A stretch of 12,324 bases of DNA from DATNFP01 sp035606335. Its GTDB lineage: Bacteria > Bacteroidota > Bacteroidia > Chitinophagales > Chitinophagaceae. Of this stretch, positions 1 to 6,867 are shown piece by piece (within the stretch, counting starts at the first letter, position 1; each line of letters starts with the position of its first letter). The notes beneath the pieces are model-generated. The model was not told the origin of the DNA. It searched no databases and was given only the letters and a program-made list of their open reading frames with translations. A program made the translations under genes and the position numbers. The DNA lies in contig DATNFP010000185.1 of assembly GCA_035606335.1 (NCBI GenBank), positions 1-12,324 on the forward strand, in the 5' to 3' direction.

Positions 1-848
1 TGATAATGGACGAGCTATATCAACCGTTTGTACGGCAGGGTAACCCTGTATATTTTATGGATGAGCGTTCATCTGAAATGACTAAATATGCTGCTAATGC
101 ATATCTGGCGATGCGTATCTCATTTATGAACGAAATGGCTAACCTATGTGAAAAAGCAGGTGCCAATGTAGATTGGGTTCGTGCAGGTATAGGTAGTGAT
201 TCACGTATCGGTAAGCGCTTTTTATTTCCAGGCGTGGGTTATGGCGGTAGTTGCTTTCCTAAAGATGTAAAGGCGTTAGGACAAACTGCACGCGAAATGG
301 ATTATGATTTTCAGCTCGTCAATACTGTAATGAAAGTCAATCATCGCCAGAAAGAAATACTGGGAAGAAAGATCAAAGAATATTTTGGCAGCGACCTTAG
401 CAAATGCACATTTGCAATATGGGGTTTGGCTTTTAAACCGGAAACGGATGATATCCGTGAAGCTCCCGCATTAGAGCTGATATCAGAATTAGTGGAAGCA
501 GGAGCAAATATTCGTGTCTTCGATCCCGAAGCTATGGAAAATGTAAAGCGGATATTTGGAGATAAACTACATTATTCAAAAGACCAATACGACGCATTAA
601 AACACGCAGATGCACTTGTTATAGTTACCGAATGGAGCGAATTCCGTAATCCTAATTTTGAACGCATTACAGAATTGCTGAAAAACCCGGTAATATTCGA
701 CGGTAGAAATGTATATACTCTTGAAAAAATGGAGCAGCTTGGTTTCTACTACGAAAGCATCGGCCGGAAAATTGTTCATGAGCACATAAGAAAGAAGCTG
801 GAGTTCTCTCCGGAAACAATAGTGAGAGATAGAGGTGCAAATGATTAA
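1..848 (+). CDS. ugd: UDP-glucose 6-dehydrogenase, C-terminal part (5' truncated by window edge)
   Basis: This cytosolic enzyme oxidises UDP-glucose to UDP-glucuronate with two NAD+. The reading frame is open to the left edge (the first complete codon is at 3-5), so the N-terminal NAD-binding Rossmann domain, roughly 180 residues, lies outside the window. Counting from the ATG at 6, the central helical domain carries NEMANLCE (42-49) and the catalytic-cysteine motif GGSCFPKD (80-87; Cys83 at 252-254). The C-terminal UDP-binding domain starts near WGLAFKPETDDIREAP (139-154) and includes FDGRN (231-235). The usual family end, FYYESIGR (247-254), is followed by a charged tail of about 26 residues, which is longer than expected. 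The UDP-glucuronate decarboxylase gene follows after 39 bp on the same strand, so the two are probably co-transcribed and feed UDP-xylose synthesis. Identification is secure; the ATG at 6 is internal, not the true start. Confidence 0.95.
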   Translation, partial: IMDELYQPFVRQGNPVYFMDERSSEMTKYAANAYLAMRISFMNEMANLCEKAGANVDWVRAGIGSDSRIGKRFLFPGVGYGGSCFPKDVKALGQTAREMDYDFQLVNTVMKVNHRQKEILGRKIKEYFGSDLSKCTFAIWGLAFKPETDDIREAPALELISELVEAGANIRVFDPEAMENVKRIFGDKLHYSKDQYDALKHADALVIVTEWSEFRNPNFERITELLKNPVIFDGRNVYTLEKMEQLGFYYESIGRKIVHEHIRKKLEFSPETIVRDRGAND

Positions 849-887
849 TTGCTTAAGAAATATCAGAATAAATAATCTAATCTAATA

Positions 888-1823
888 ATGTCTAAACGTG
901 TACTTATCACCGGGGCTGCCGGTTTTTTAGGCTCGCACTTATGCGACCGTTGTATCAAAGAAGGATATTCAGTTATCGGAATTGACAATCTTCTTACCGG
1001 CAACATAAAAAATATCGAACACCTTTTCCCTCTTCCCGAATTTGAATTTTATCATCATGATATAACAAAATTTGTACACGTACCCGGACGTATTGATTAC
1101 ATCCTGCATTTTGCATCTCCGGCAAGCCCAATAGATTATTTGAAAATGCCTATCCAGACATTAAAAGTAGGCGCTTTGGGAACACATAATATGCTGGGTG
1201 TTGCAAAAGCAAAAGAGGCAAGGATATTAGTTGCTTCCACATCAGAAGTATATGGCGATCCCATGGTGCACCCGCAAAAAGAAGAATATTGGGGCAATGT
1301 AAATCCTATCGGCCCTCGTGGAGTATACGATGAAGCCAAGCGCTTTATGGAAAGCATTACAATGGCATATCATAACTACCATAAAGTTGAAACAAGAATT
1401 ATCCGCATATTTAATACTTATGGCCCACGTATGCGTCTCGACGATGGACGTGCGCTTCCTACGTTTATGAGCCAGGCGTTAAGAGGAGAAGATGTAACAG
1501 TGTATGGAGATGGTAGCCAGACGAGATCTTTCTGTTATGTTGATGATCTTGTAGAGGGCATTTATAAACTGTTGTTATCTGATTATCATATGCCTGTTAA
1601 TATTGGCAATCCTTCAGAAATCACATTAAAAGAATTTGCTGAAGAAGTTATCAAATTAACCGGAACAAAATCAAAAATAGTTTATGAACCTCTGCCGCAG
1701 GATGACCCTAAACAGAGGAAGCCAGATATAACAAAAGCTAAATCGTTGCTAGGCTGGGAGCCAAAAGTAAACCGTTCTGAAGGACTGAAGCGTACATTGG
1801 AATATTTTAAAGAACATATTTAA
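888..1823 (+). CDS. uxs: UDP-glucuronate decarboxylase (UDP-xylose synthase), SDR family
   Basis: This NAD-dependent extended SDR enzyme converts UDP-glucuronate to UDP-xylose and CO2 through a 4-keto intermediate in the cytosol. The 311-residue protein opens with the Rossmann motif TGAAGFLGS (8-16). It then shows FASPASP (75-81), typical of UXS, the STSEVYGDP active-site segment (117-125), and the catalytic Tyr147/Lys151 pair in YDEAK. RIFNTYGPRM (173-182), GDGSQTRSFCYVDD (207-220) and NIGNP (238-242) follow, as in bacterial UXS. The length is normal for soluble bacterial UXS. It lies 39 bp after the UDP-glucose dehydrogenase gene, which supplies its substrate, and is followed by a hairpin terminator. 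The start has only an AT-rich leader with no Shine-Dalgarno, as is usual in Bacteroidota. The related UDP-glucose 4-epimerases and dTDP-glucose dehydratases are less likely, given the ASPASP and RSFCYVDD motifs and the neighbour. Confidence 0.94.
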   Translation: MSKRVLITGAAGFLGSHLCDRCIKEGYSVIGIDNLLTGNIKNIEHLFPLPEFEFYHHDITKFVHVPGRIDYILHFASPASPIDYLKMPIQTLKVGALGTHNMLGVAKAKEARILVASTSEVYGDPMVHPQKEEYWGNVNPIGPRGVYDEAKRFMESITMAYHNYHKVETRIIRIFNTYGPRMRLDDGRALPTFMSQALRGEDVTVYGDGSQTRSFCYVDDLVEGIYKLLLSDYHMPVNIGNPSEITLKEFAEEVIKLTGTKSKIVYEPLPQDDPKQRKPDITKAKSLLGWEPKVNRSEGLKRTLEYFKEHI

Positions 1824-1844
1824 TTGTAACTCTGAAAGAAATGT

Positions 1845-1881
1845 AAAGTGTTTCGATTTATTGAAACACTTTATTTTTTTT
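1845..1881 (+). terminator. Rho-independent terminator after the ugd-uxs pair
   Basis: A perfect 10-bp stem (arms 1845-1854 and 1863-1872) with an 8-nt loop is followed by one A and eight consecutive T residues (1874-1881). It begins 22 bp after the uxs stop codon, so it should end the ugd-uxs transcript and separate it from the downstream superoxide dismutase gene. Confidence 0.85.
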
Positions 1882-1961
1882 AAGCCAAGCTCATGCTTTC
1901 TTTTTTATGATGCTATTTTAATTTATTATAAAGAGTGTATCATTTTGGATTGCTCTTGTAT

Positions 1962-1969
1962 TAACTTTG
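1962..1969 (+). promoter_or_regulatory. Candidate -7 promoter box for the superoxide dismutase gene
   Basis: TAACTTTG matches the Bacteroidota sigma-70 -7 consensus TAnnTTTG exactly. It lies 27 bp upstream of the ATG and just downstream of the uxs terminator, where a promoter is needed. The nearest TTTG upstream (1944-1947) is only 14 bp away, which is short for a -33 element, so only the -7 box is well supported. The rest of the 1824-1996 gap holds the terminator and otherwise AT-rich DNA with nothing else recognisable. Confidence 0.45.
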
Positions 1970-1996
1970 ATGTTCTAAAAACTAAAACTTCTGACT

Positions 1997-2605
1997 ATGG
2001 TACACACACTTCCTGCGTTGCCTTATGCATTCAATGCTTTAGAACCACACATAGATGCGCAAACCATGCAAATACATCATGACAAGCATCACCAGGCTTA
2101 TGTGGACAATCTTAATAAAGCTATTGCAGGCACTGACGCTGAAGATAAAACTCTGGAAGAGCTAATGGATAATATTTCTGCATACCCTGCTGCAGTTCGC
2201 AACAATGGTGGCGGTCATTATAATCATACTTTATTCTGGTCAGTATTAGGACCAAATGCCGGTGGACAGCCAACCGGAGATCTTGCAAATGCTATTAATG
2301 AAGCATTTGGCTCTTTTGATGCTCTGAAAGAAAAAATGAATGCAGCTGGCGCTACTCGTTTTGGAAGCGGCTGGGCATGGCTGATAGTAAGACACGATAA
2401 ACTGGAGGTTACTTCTACTCCCAATCAGGACAATCCTCTAATGGATGTTGCTGAAGTACATGGCACTCCGATTTTAGGTATCGACGTTTGGGAACACGCG
2501 TATTATCTCAAGTATCAGAACCGCCGCCCTGAATATCTCGGAGCTATCTGGAATGTTATTAACTGGGATGCTGTACAACAACGTTACAAAGCAGCTTATA
2601 AATAA
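1997..2605 (+). CDS. Superoxide dismutase, Fe/Mn family, Mn-type signature
   Basis: This enzyme dismutates superoxide to oxygen and hydrogen peroxide. No signal peptide is visible, so it is cytosolic. The 202-residue protein is full length and collinear with E. coli SodA. The metal ligands are visible as His27 (in MQIHHDKHH), His77 (in HYNHTLFW), Asp163 and His167 (in DVWEHAYY). The residues that separate metal types point to manganese: Gly at the GGGHYNH position, and the second-sphere Gln supplied from NQDNPLM (Gln144) rather than from the first domain as in Fe enzymes. Some Bacteroidota SODs work with either metal, so real specificity cannot be fixed from sequence. The start is clear because MVHTLPALPYAFNALEPH aligns with the family N-terminus. 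The gene stands alone between two terminators, with its own promoter-like box. Confidence 0.96.
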   Translation: MVHTLPALPYAFNALEPHIDAQTMQIHHDKHHQAYVDNLNKAIAGTDAEDKTLEELMDNISAYPAAVRNNGGGHYNHTLFWSVLGPNAGGQPTGDLANAINEAFGSFDALKEKMNAAGATRFGSGWAWLIVRHDKLEVTSTPNQDNPLMDVAEVHGTPILGIDVWEHAYYLKYQNRRPEYLGAIWNVINWDAVQQRYKAAYK

Positions 2606-2624
2606 GACTAGTAACATCATTATT

Positions 2625-2669
2625 AAAAAATAAAAGGAGATACAATATATGTATCTCCTTTTATTTTTT
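2625..2669. terminator. Bidirectional rho-independent terminator between convergent genes
   Basis: A perfect inverted repeat of 20 bp per arm (2625-2644 and 2650-2669) with a 5-nt loop. The core is a GGAGATACA/TGTATCTCC stem, and the outer parts are an A-run on the left and a T-run on the right. Read in either direction it gives a hairpin followed by a U-tract. It serves the SOD gene on the plus strand (20 bp after its stop) and the beta-rich protein gene on the minus strand (17 bp after its stop). Confidence 0.92.
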
Positions 2670-2685
2670 GCTTTTAGTATTGTTA

Positions 2686-3312
2686 TCAATGAATGGGAAA
2701 AGAAAATCCCAATCCGGCTACAAATCCGCCTGGAGCAAGAATATCAATTCCTTTAACGGTAAGACTATTCAGCATATGACCTGATAACACTTCGTACCTC
2801 GTTTTGCTGAGAGCAAACGAATACCCGATGTTTATATAGAAACGTCCGCCGTGTCTGCCGAGATTCCAGAAACGATATGCAGCAATAAAAGTATTTACTA
2901 TTGGCTTAAATTTTACCACCACATCTTCATTGCCATAAATAGTGAGAAGATTTGCTCTTAGTTTGCTCACGCCTGTGCTGTAAGTAAAGCCTCCACCGAA
3001 CGCCCATCCTCTGTTGCAATGTCCAAGATAATATCTGCCCTCTGTGTAAAATTTACCTGCCCATGTTCCAACTCCCACACCAGCACCTACCGACACCTGT
3101 TTCGCAACAGGCACATCAAAATTGATACCTAATGCTCCGCTCTCATTGTTGAATCCTGTACTTAACCCTAAATACCACCTGGGGCACTTTGTCAGTATAT
3201 GCCTATGCCTTTTACTACTCGTATCTTTTTGAACCGGGTTCATTTCCTGTGCGTTGCTGCGGATACAAGTACAAATTATAATTAATACAGCAACCAACAT
3301 TCCTTTCCTCAT
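2686..3312 (-). CDS. Exported beta-rich protein, probable small outer-membrane barrel, function unknown
   Basis: I do not recognise a named family. I chose the ATG at 3312 (208 residues) over the upstream one at 3339 because it puts a clean signal peptide at the N-terminus: MRKG, a hydrophobic stretch, then SNAQ with likely cleavage near Ala21/Gln22. The mature part starts with a polar linker. It continues as alternating, glycine- and aromatic-rich strands (WYLGLSTGF, VSVGAGVGVGTWAG, GWAFGGGFTYSTG, FYINIGYSFALS) and ends in FVAGLGFSFPIH, a plausible last strand of an outer-membrane beta-barrel. The size would suit roughly 8-10 strands. It lies 84 bp downstream of the multiheme cytochrome gene on the same strand, so co-transcription is possible. 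A weak promoter could also sit in that gap. It ends at the shared bidirectional terminator. Exported is well supported; barrel is inference. Confidence 0.7.
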   Translation of the reverse strand: MRKGMLVAVLIIICTCIRSNAQEMNPVQKDTSSKRHRHILTKCPRWYLGLSTGFNNESGALGINFDVPVAKQVSVGAGVGVGTWAGKFYTEGRYYLGHCNRGWAFGGGFTYSTGVSKLRANLLTIYGNEDVVVKFKPIVNTFIAAYRFWNLGRHGGRFYINIGYSFALSKTRYEVLSGHMLNSLTVKGIDILAPGGFVAGLGFSFPIH

Positions 3313-3396
3313 ACTTATATATAGGTTAATTATAGACACGGCAAGATATACTATACAACAATAGAATACAACGTATTTTTTGGGGGAAAATACTCA

Positions 3397-5355
3397 TTAT
3401 GATTGATGTGCTTCCAGATCAAGGAGCATAGCCTTTCCTCTTTGGTTGTCGGGATGTTTTTTAAGCAGGTGCTCGAGACATTTTTTGGCTTGGTCTGGCT
3501 GCTGATTATTATGATACCATACAGCCAGATTTATTAATGTCTGATCATGATCGGGGTCTAATTGTATAGCTCGTGACAGATAATAATAAGACATTGTATT
3601 GTTGCCTTGCTGCATATACAGGTATCCAAGATTGTTATTGGCGCTCGTATAATTAGGGTTTTCATTCAGAATAAAATTGTAGACCTTCATTGCATTGCCA
3701 TATTGCCCCAGGGCTAGCAGGCATGTTCCATATTTATTTTCAAAATCAAGAGAGTATGGCCAGATCTCTATAGATCGTTTGTACCACGGCAGGGCTTTAT
3801 CCATTTGCTGTAATTCAAAATAGGCTTCTCCTATCCTGTAAGCAGTCCATGCGTCATTCATATCAGCAGGCTTCATTTGGGCTGCATATTCCGTTATACG
3901 TGGAAAATTTTTAAGCAGATAATATAGCCGTATATAATCACGGTTTTGTTTTTGGTTTGCCTCATCACCATCCTGTCTGTTCAGATATAGCATAGCAGAA
4001 TCTAACAATGGCTTTGAAGGTGCATATCTCTCATAAAACTCCATATAGCCACGGGCGATAGTAATTGCATCTACATGATTGTTATTAAAGCATTTCAATC
4101 CCAGGAACGCCGTGATTTTCGTTTTCATAGAATCTTCCACAGGACGTTTGCGTATAAAATGATCTGTAACTGCAACATGTGGAATATCTATACTGCCATT
4201 ATGAGGCATGTGGCAGGTAACACAATCATTATTTTTTGTTGCGCGCACTTCCGGGCTTTCTGTGCACTGCTGCTGACCTTTCGCGGCTCCATGACAACTC
4301 TGACACGCATTCAAAAACTGGGAACGTGGTGTGAACTTTACACTTACGTGCGGGTTATGACAAGTGATACAGCTCATCTTCCCTGATACTATATAGCATT
4401 GGCTTTTTTTCATTCGCTCCACATGCGATGCCATGATCATTTTGTCCTGTGCGCCCTCGTATTCCGGCATAAAAACATTCATTACTTCCGACAACTTCAT
4501 GCCCGGGTGAAAATCAAAAAAAGTTTTTCCGTCATTTAATACTGTAATGCCCTGCAAATGGCAGCGCTGGCATACATTATTTTGCAACTCGGTAGATAGC
4601 CTGCGTGGATTAACAATAGAATAATCAGGCCCTTTAGATGTGTCTACAATAATACCTTCCTGTTTTTCTTTTACATGAAGACTACCCGGCCCATGACATC
4701 TTTCACAATCGATGCCAAGCTTAAGGCTGACAAATTTATTCTGGCTATTATCTACAAAATCAGGATAACCATTATGGCAACTCATGCACTCGATCTCGAT
4801 AAGGCGTTGAAAACGGCTACTTGCACCTTTCTCAAATCCTGGTGCCAGATCCCATTTATGTTTTTGTGTATAGAAAGTAATTGGTGCCTGGTACAAATAA
4901 CCATTTATGTCATAAATGTGAGAATTGGTATGTTGTCCTGAACCAACAATATAATTTATCTTTTGTATGCGCTTATATACAGTGTCTTTCCCTTCTGTAC
5001 GAAACTCCATCACATACAGTGAATCATTTTGCCAATATGGCTTATAATAAAAATCAAGGTCTTTATCATATACCAGGGCATGCTCGGGAGAAAAATCAGC
5101 AGCAGATTTTTGGCGCGTAGCCAAGCCAAATGATTGCCCCATGCCAGTCTGTATAAATGTCTGGTATACTCCCTCATGGCATGTACGGCAGGTTTGCATA
5201 CCTACATAATGCGCATTGGTATCATATACATTTCTCCATGGCGAAGCGGCAATATCTGTTACTTCGTTTTTTGGGTTGTTACAAAAAAACGAGGGTATCA
5301 CTATTGCAATTATGGCTACACTTAGTAAAAAACCACGAAGGAAACGCGATGACAT
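3397..5355 (-). CDS. Exported seven-heme cytochrome c with C-terminal TPR domain
   Basis: This 652-residue protein has an N-terminal hydrophobic segment (about 8-24) ending in FFCNN. It is therefore either a lipoprotein anchored at Cys25 (the lipobox SFFC is non-canonical) or a protein cleaved or anchored there. Seven CxxCH heme c sites follow, at 56-60, 190-194, 217-221, 262-266, 329-333, 351-355 and 378-382. The motifs CERCHGPG, CITCHNPH and CVTCHMPH resemble the cytochrome c554 / multiheme families. Residues 61-189 between hemes 1 and 2 form a heme-free insert. From about 500 to 637 there are four TPR units (for example AYRIGEAYFELQQMDKALPW), which suggests docking to a partner protein. 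It should act in the periplasm or on a membrane surface as an electron carrier or redox enzyme. Substrate and partner are unknown. No ccm or quinol-dehydrogenase gene lies nearby. It follows tyrS by 34 bp but has its own promoter-like box. Confidence 0.88.
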   Translation of the reverse strand: MSSRFLRGFLLSVAIIAIVIPSFFCNNPKNEVTDIAASPWRNVYDTNAHYVGMQTCRTCHEGVYQTFIQTGMGQSFGLATRQKSAADFSPEHALVYDKDLDFYYKPYWQNDSLYVMEFRTEGKDTVYKRIQKINYIVGSGQHTNSHIYDINGYLYQAPITFYTQKHKWDLAPGFEKGASSRFQRLIEIECMSCHNGYPDFVDNSQNKFVSLKLGIDCERCHGPGSLHVKEKQEGIIVDTSKGPDYSIVNPRRLSTELQNNVCQRCHLQGITVLNDGKTFFDFHPGMKLSEVMNVFMPEYEGAQDKMIMASHVERMKKSQCYIVSGKMSCITCHNPHVSVKFTPRSQFLNACQSCHGAAKGQQQCTESPEVRATKNNDCVTCHMPHNGSIDIPHVAVTDHFIRKRPVEDSMKTKITAFLGLKCFNNNHVDAITIARGYMEFYERYAPSKPLLDSAMLYLNRQDGDEANQKQNRDYIRLYYLLKNFPRITEYAAQMKPADMNDAWTAYRIGEAYFELQQMDKALPWYKRSIEIWPYSLDFENKYGTCLLALGQYGNAMKVYNFILNENPNYTSANNNLGYLYMQQGNNTMSYYYLSRAIQLDPDHDQTLINLAVWYHNNQQPDQAKKCLEHLLKKHPDNQRGKAMLLDLEAHQS

Positions 5356-5360
5356 CCTTT

Positions 5361-5393
5361 CAAAATTAGCGCATTAGCTGCATAACTGATCAA
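5361..5393 (-). promoter_or_regulatory. Candidate promoter for the multiheme cytochrome gene
   Basis: On the minus strand TAATTTTG (5361-5368) fits TAnnTTTG, and a TTG (5391-5393) lies 22 bp upstream, inside the reported 17-23 bp range for Bacteroidota -33/-7 spacing. The -33 element overlaps the tyrS stop codon. The box ends only 5 bp before the ATG, so transcription would begin at or next to the start codon, giving an almost leaderless mRNA. It is also possible that the gene is simply read through from tyrS. Confidence 0.4.
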
Positions 5394-6667
5394 TTAAAAA
5401 TAGCTAATGTGTAGTTCGATTTACCCTTTTGTATCAGTATATAATGACCATTTAGCAAATGTTCAGATGTGAGCTTATAATCAGCAGCAGTTATTTTTTC
5501 TTTATTAATGCTTACACCTCCATTTTGTATCATTTTGCGGGCTTCCCCTTTCGATGTAAAAACACCTCGGTCGGCCAGGAAGGTAATTAGCTCCATTCCT
5601 TCACTCAAAGCATCTTTAGTGCTACTTACCTGCGGCACGCCTTCCATTACTTCAAGTAACTGTTTTTCATTTAATGAGCGCAATGTATCCAAGGGTGCTT
5701 GTCCGAATAATATTTCAGAGGCTTTTTGAGCAAACGATAAATCATCTGAACTATGCACTAAAATTGTCATTTCTTCTGCAAGCGTTTTTTGAAGTTTGCG
5801 TAAATGAGGCACTGCCTGGTGCTCTTTTATTAATTCATTTATTACTTCAACAGGATGAAATGAAAAAGTAAGAGCCATTTTTTCTGCATCTGCATCCGAT
5901 AACTTCAGCCAGAATTGATAAAATTGGTAAGGTGAGGTACGCTCAGGATCGAGCCATATATTGCCACTTTCAGACTTACCAAATTTGCTGCCATCGCTTT
6001 TTGTAATGAGCGGACATGTAAAGGCAAAAGCATCGCCACCACCTTTGCGGCGTATCAGTTCGGTACCTGTTACTATGTTTCCCCATTGGTCAGCCCCGCC
6101 AAATTGCAGTTTTACATCTTTAGCATTATATAAATAGTAGAAATCATAACCCTGAATAAGCTGGTAAGTAAATTCCGTAAACGACATACCTGTTTCCAAA
6201 CGTTTCTGTACGGAATCTTTTGCTAGCATATAGTTAATTGAAACATGCTTGCCTATATCCCTGATAAACTCCAGGAAAGAATACTCCCTGAACCAGTCAT
6301 GATTATTTACCATGATTGCAGCATTAGGCAATGCCGGATCAAAATCAAGGAATTTTTCCAATTGCTTGCGGATGCCTGTACAATTATTTTGAATGGTTTC
6401 TATATCCAACAAATTCCGCTCCTGCGATTTGCCCGAAGGGTCGCCTATCATTCCTGTAGCACCACCTATCAGTGCATATGGCTTATGTCCTGCTTTTTGC
6501 AACCGCATTAGCAATGTAATGGGTAGCAAGCTGCCCACGTGCAGGCTATCTGCAGTAGGGTCAAATCCCACATATCCTGATGTGATTTCTTTAATTAGTT
6601 GCTCTTCCGTACCCGGTATAATATCCTGGATCAGATTTCTGGATCGTAAATCTGCTATTAAATTCAT
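5390..6667 (-). CDS. tyrS: Tyrosyl-tRNA synthetase
   Basis: This enzyme charges tRNA-Tyr with tyrosine in the cytosol. The chosen ATG at 6667 gives 425 residues, matching E. coli TyrS (424). The in-frame ATG at 6691 would add eight residues with no homology to the family. The class I signature HVGS is at 43-46, within GFDPTADSLHVGSL. The tyrosine pocket and activation loop include QFGGADQWGN (188-197), and the KMSKS equivalent is KFGKS (228-232). The C-terminal S4-like RNA-binding domain begins near GVFTSKGEARKMIQNGGV. The KFGKS form and the length place it in the common bacterial TyrRS group. It is transcribed away from the DUF6089-like gene and toward the cytochrome gene, 34 bp downstream. 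I see no T-box, as expected outside Gram-positives. Confidence 0.97.
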   Translation of the reverse strand: MNLIADLRSRNLIQDIIPGTEEQLIKEITSGYVGFDPTADSLHVGSLLPITLLMRLQKAGHKPYALIGGATGMIGDPSGKSQERNLLDIETIQNNCTGIRKQLEKFLDFDPALPNAAIMVNNHDWFREYSFLEFIRDIGKHVSINYMLAKDSVQKRLETGMSFTEFTYQLIQGYDFYYLYNAKDVKLQFGGADQWGNIVTGTELIRRKGGGDAFAFTCPLITKSDGSKFGKSESGNIWLDPERTSPYQFYQFWLKLSDADAEKMALTFSFHPVEVINELIKEHQAVPHLRKLQKTLAEEMTILVHSSDDLSFAQKASEILFGQAPLDTLRSLNEKQLLEVMEGVPQVSSTKDALSEGMELITFLADRGVFTSKGEARKMIQNGGVSINKEKITAADYKLTSEHLLNGHYILIQKGKSNYTLAIFN

Positions 6668-6688
6668 TAAGTTTTCTTTGTGGCAGGG

Positions 6689-6696
6689 CAAAAATA
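6689..6696 (-). promoter_or_regulatory. Candidate -7 promoter box for tyrS
   Basis: On the minus strand TATTTTTG fits TAnnTTTG and ends 21 bp before the chosen tyrS ATG at 6667. No clear -33 TTG is found at the expected distance. Its position supports the 6667 start, because the upstream ATG at 6691 would lie inside the box. Confidence 0.35.
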
Positions 6697-6813
6697 AGGC
6701 TTAAGCTTTGTTTTGTTGGGATCAATTCGAAGTTGATTTACGTTTTCATCTATTTACAATAATACATAGTAAAAATATCAATTTGATATATTTGGCCTCA
6801 TGTTCAGGTTGCT

Positions 6814-6843
6814 TTTGTTTTCCGGATTTTATTTCTATCTTTA
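6814..6843 (+). promoter_or_regulatory. Candidate promoter for the DUF6089-like gene
   Basis: TTTG (6814-6817), an 18-bp spacer and TATCTTTA (6836-6843) fit the Bacteroidota pattern TTG-N17-23-TAnnTTTG with one mismatch in the last base. The predicted transcript would start near 6849, about 19 nt before the TTG start codon. A second box, TATATTTG at 6787-6794, matches the consensus fully but has no -33 partner. Confidence 0.45.
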
Positions 6844-6867
6844 AATCCTACATAAAATTTTAATGTT

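Noticed and set aside
849..887. Separate promoter or regulatory site between ugd and uxs
   Set aside because: The 39-bp gap is AT-rich with no TAnnTTTG box or hairpin; co-transcription is simpler.
1861..2082. Open reading frame of 73 codons across the uxs-SOD gap
   Set aside because: It starts inside the uxs terminator, overlaps the SOD gene in another frame, and has a low-complexity sequence with no recognisable domain.
3313..3339. Upstream ATG (3339) for the small exported beta-rich protein
   Set aside because: It would place nine extra residues before a complete signal peptide that already begins MRKG; the start at 3312 is more plausible.
3365..3381. Small hairpin AATAC/GTATT followed by six T residues
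   Set aside because: The T-tract is on the plus strand, where no gene ends. The stem is only five AT-rich pairs and cannot terminate the leftward cytochrome transcript.
4075..4386. Plus-strand open frames antisense to the multiheme cytochrome gene
   Set aside because: The seven CxxCH sites and TPR units confirm the minus-strand reading; the antisense frames have no homology signs or starts with context.
6668..6691. Upstream ATG (6691) for tyrS
   Set aside because: The eight added residues do not match the TyrS family N-terminus, and the codon lies inside a promoter-like box.
6787..6794. TATATTTG as main promoter of the DUF6089-like gene
   Set aside because: It fits the -7 consensus but has no -33 element at a suitable distance; the pair at 6814-6843 fits better.
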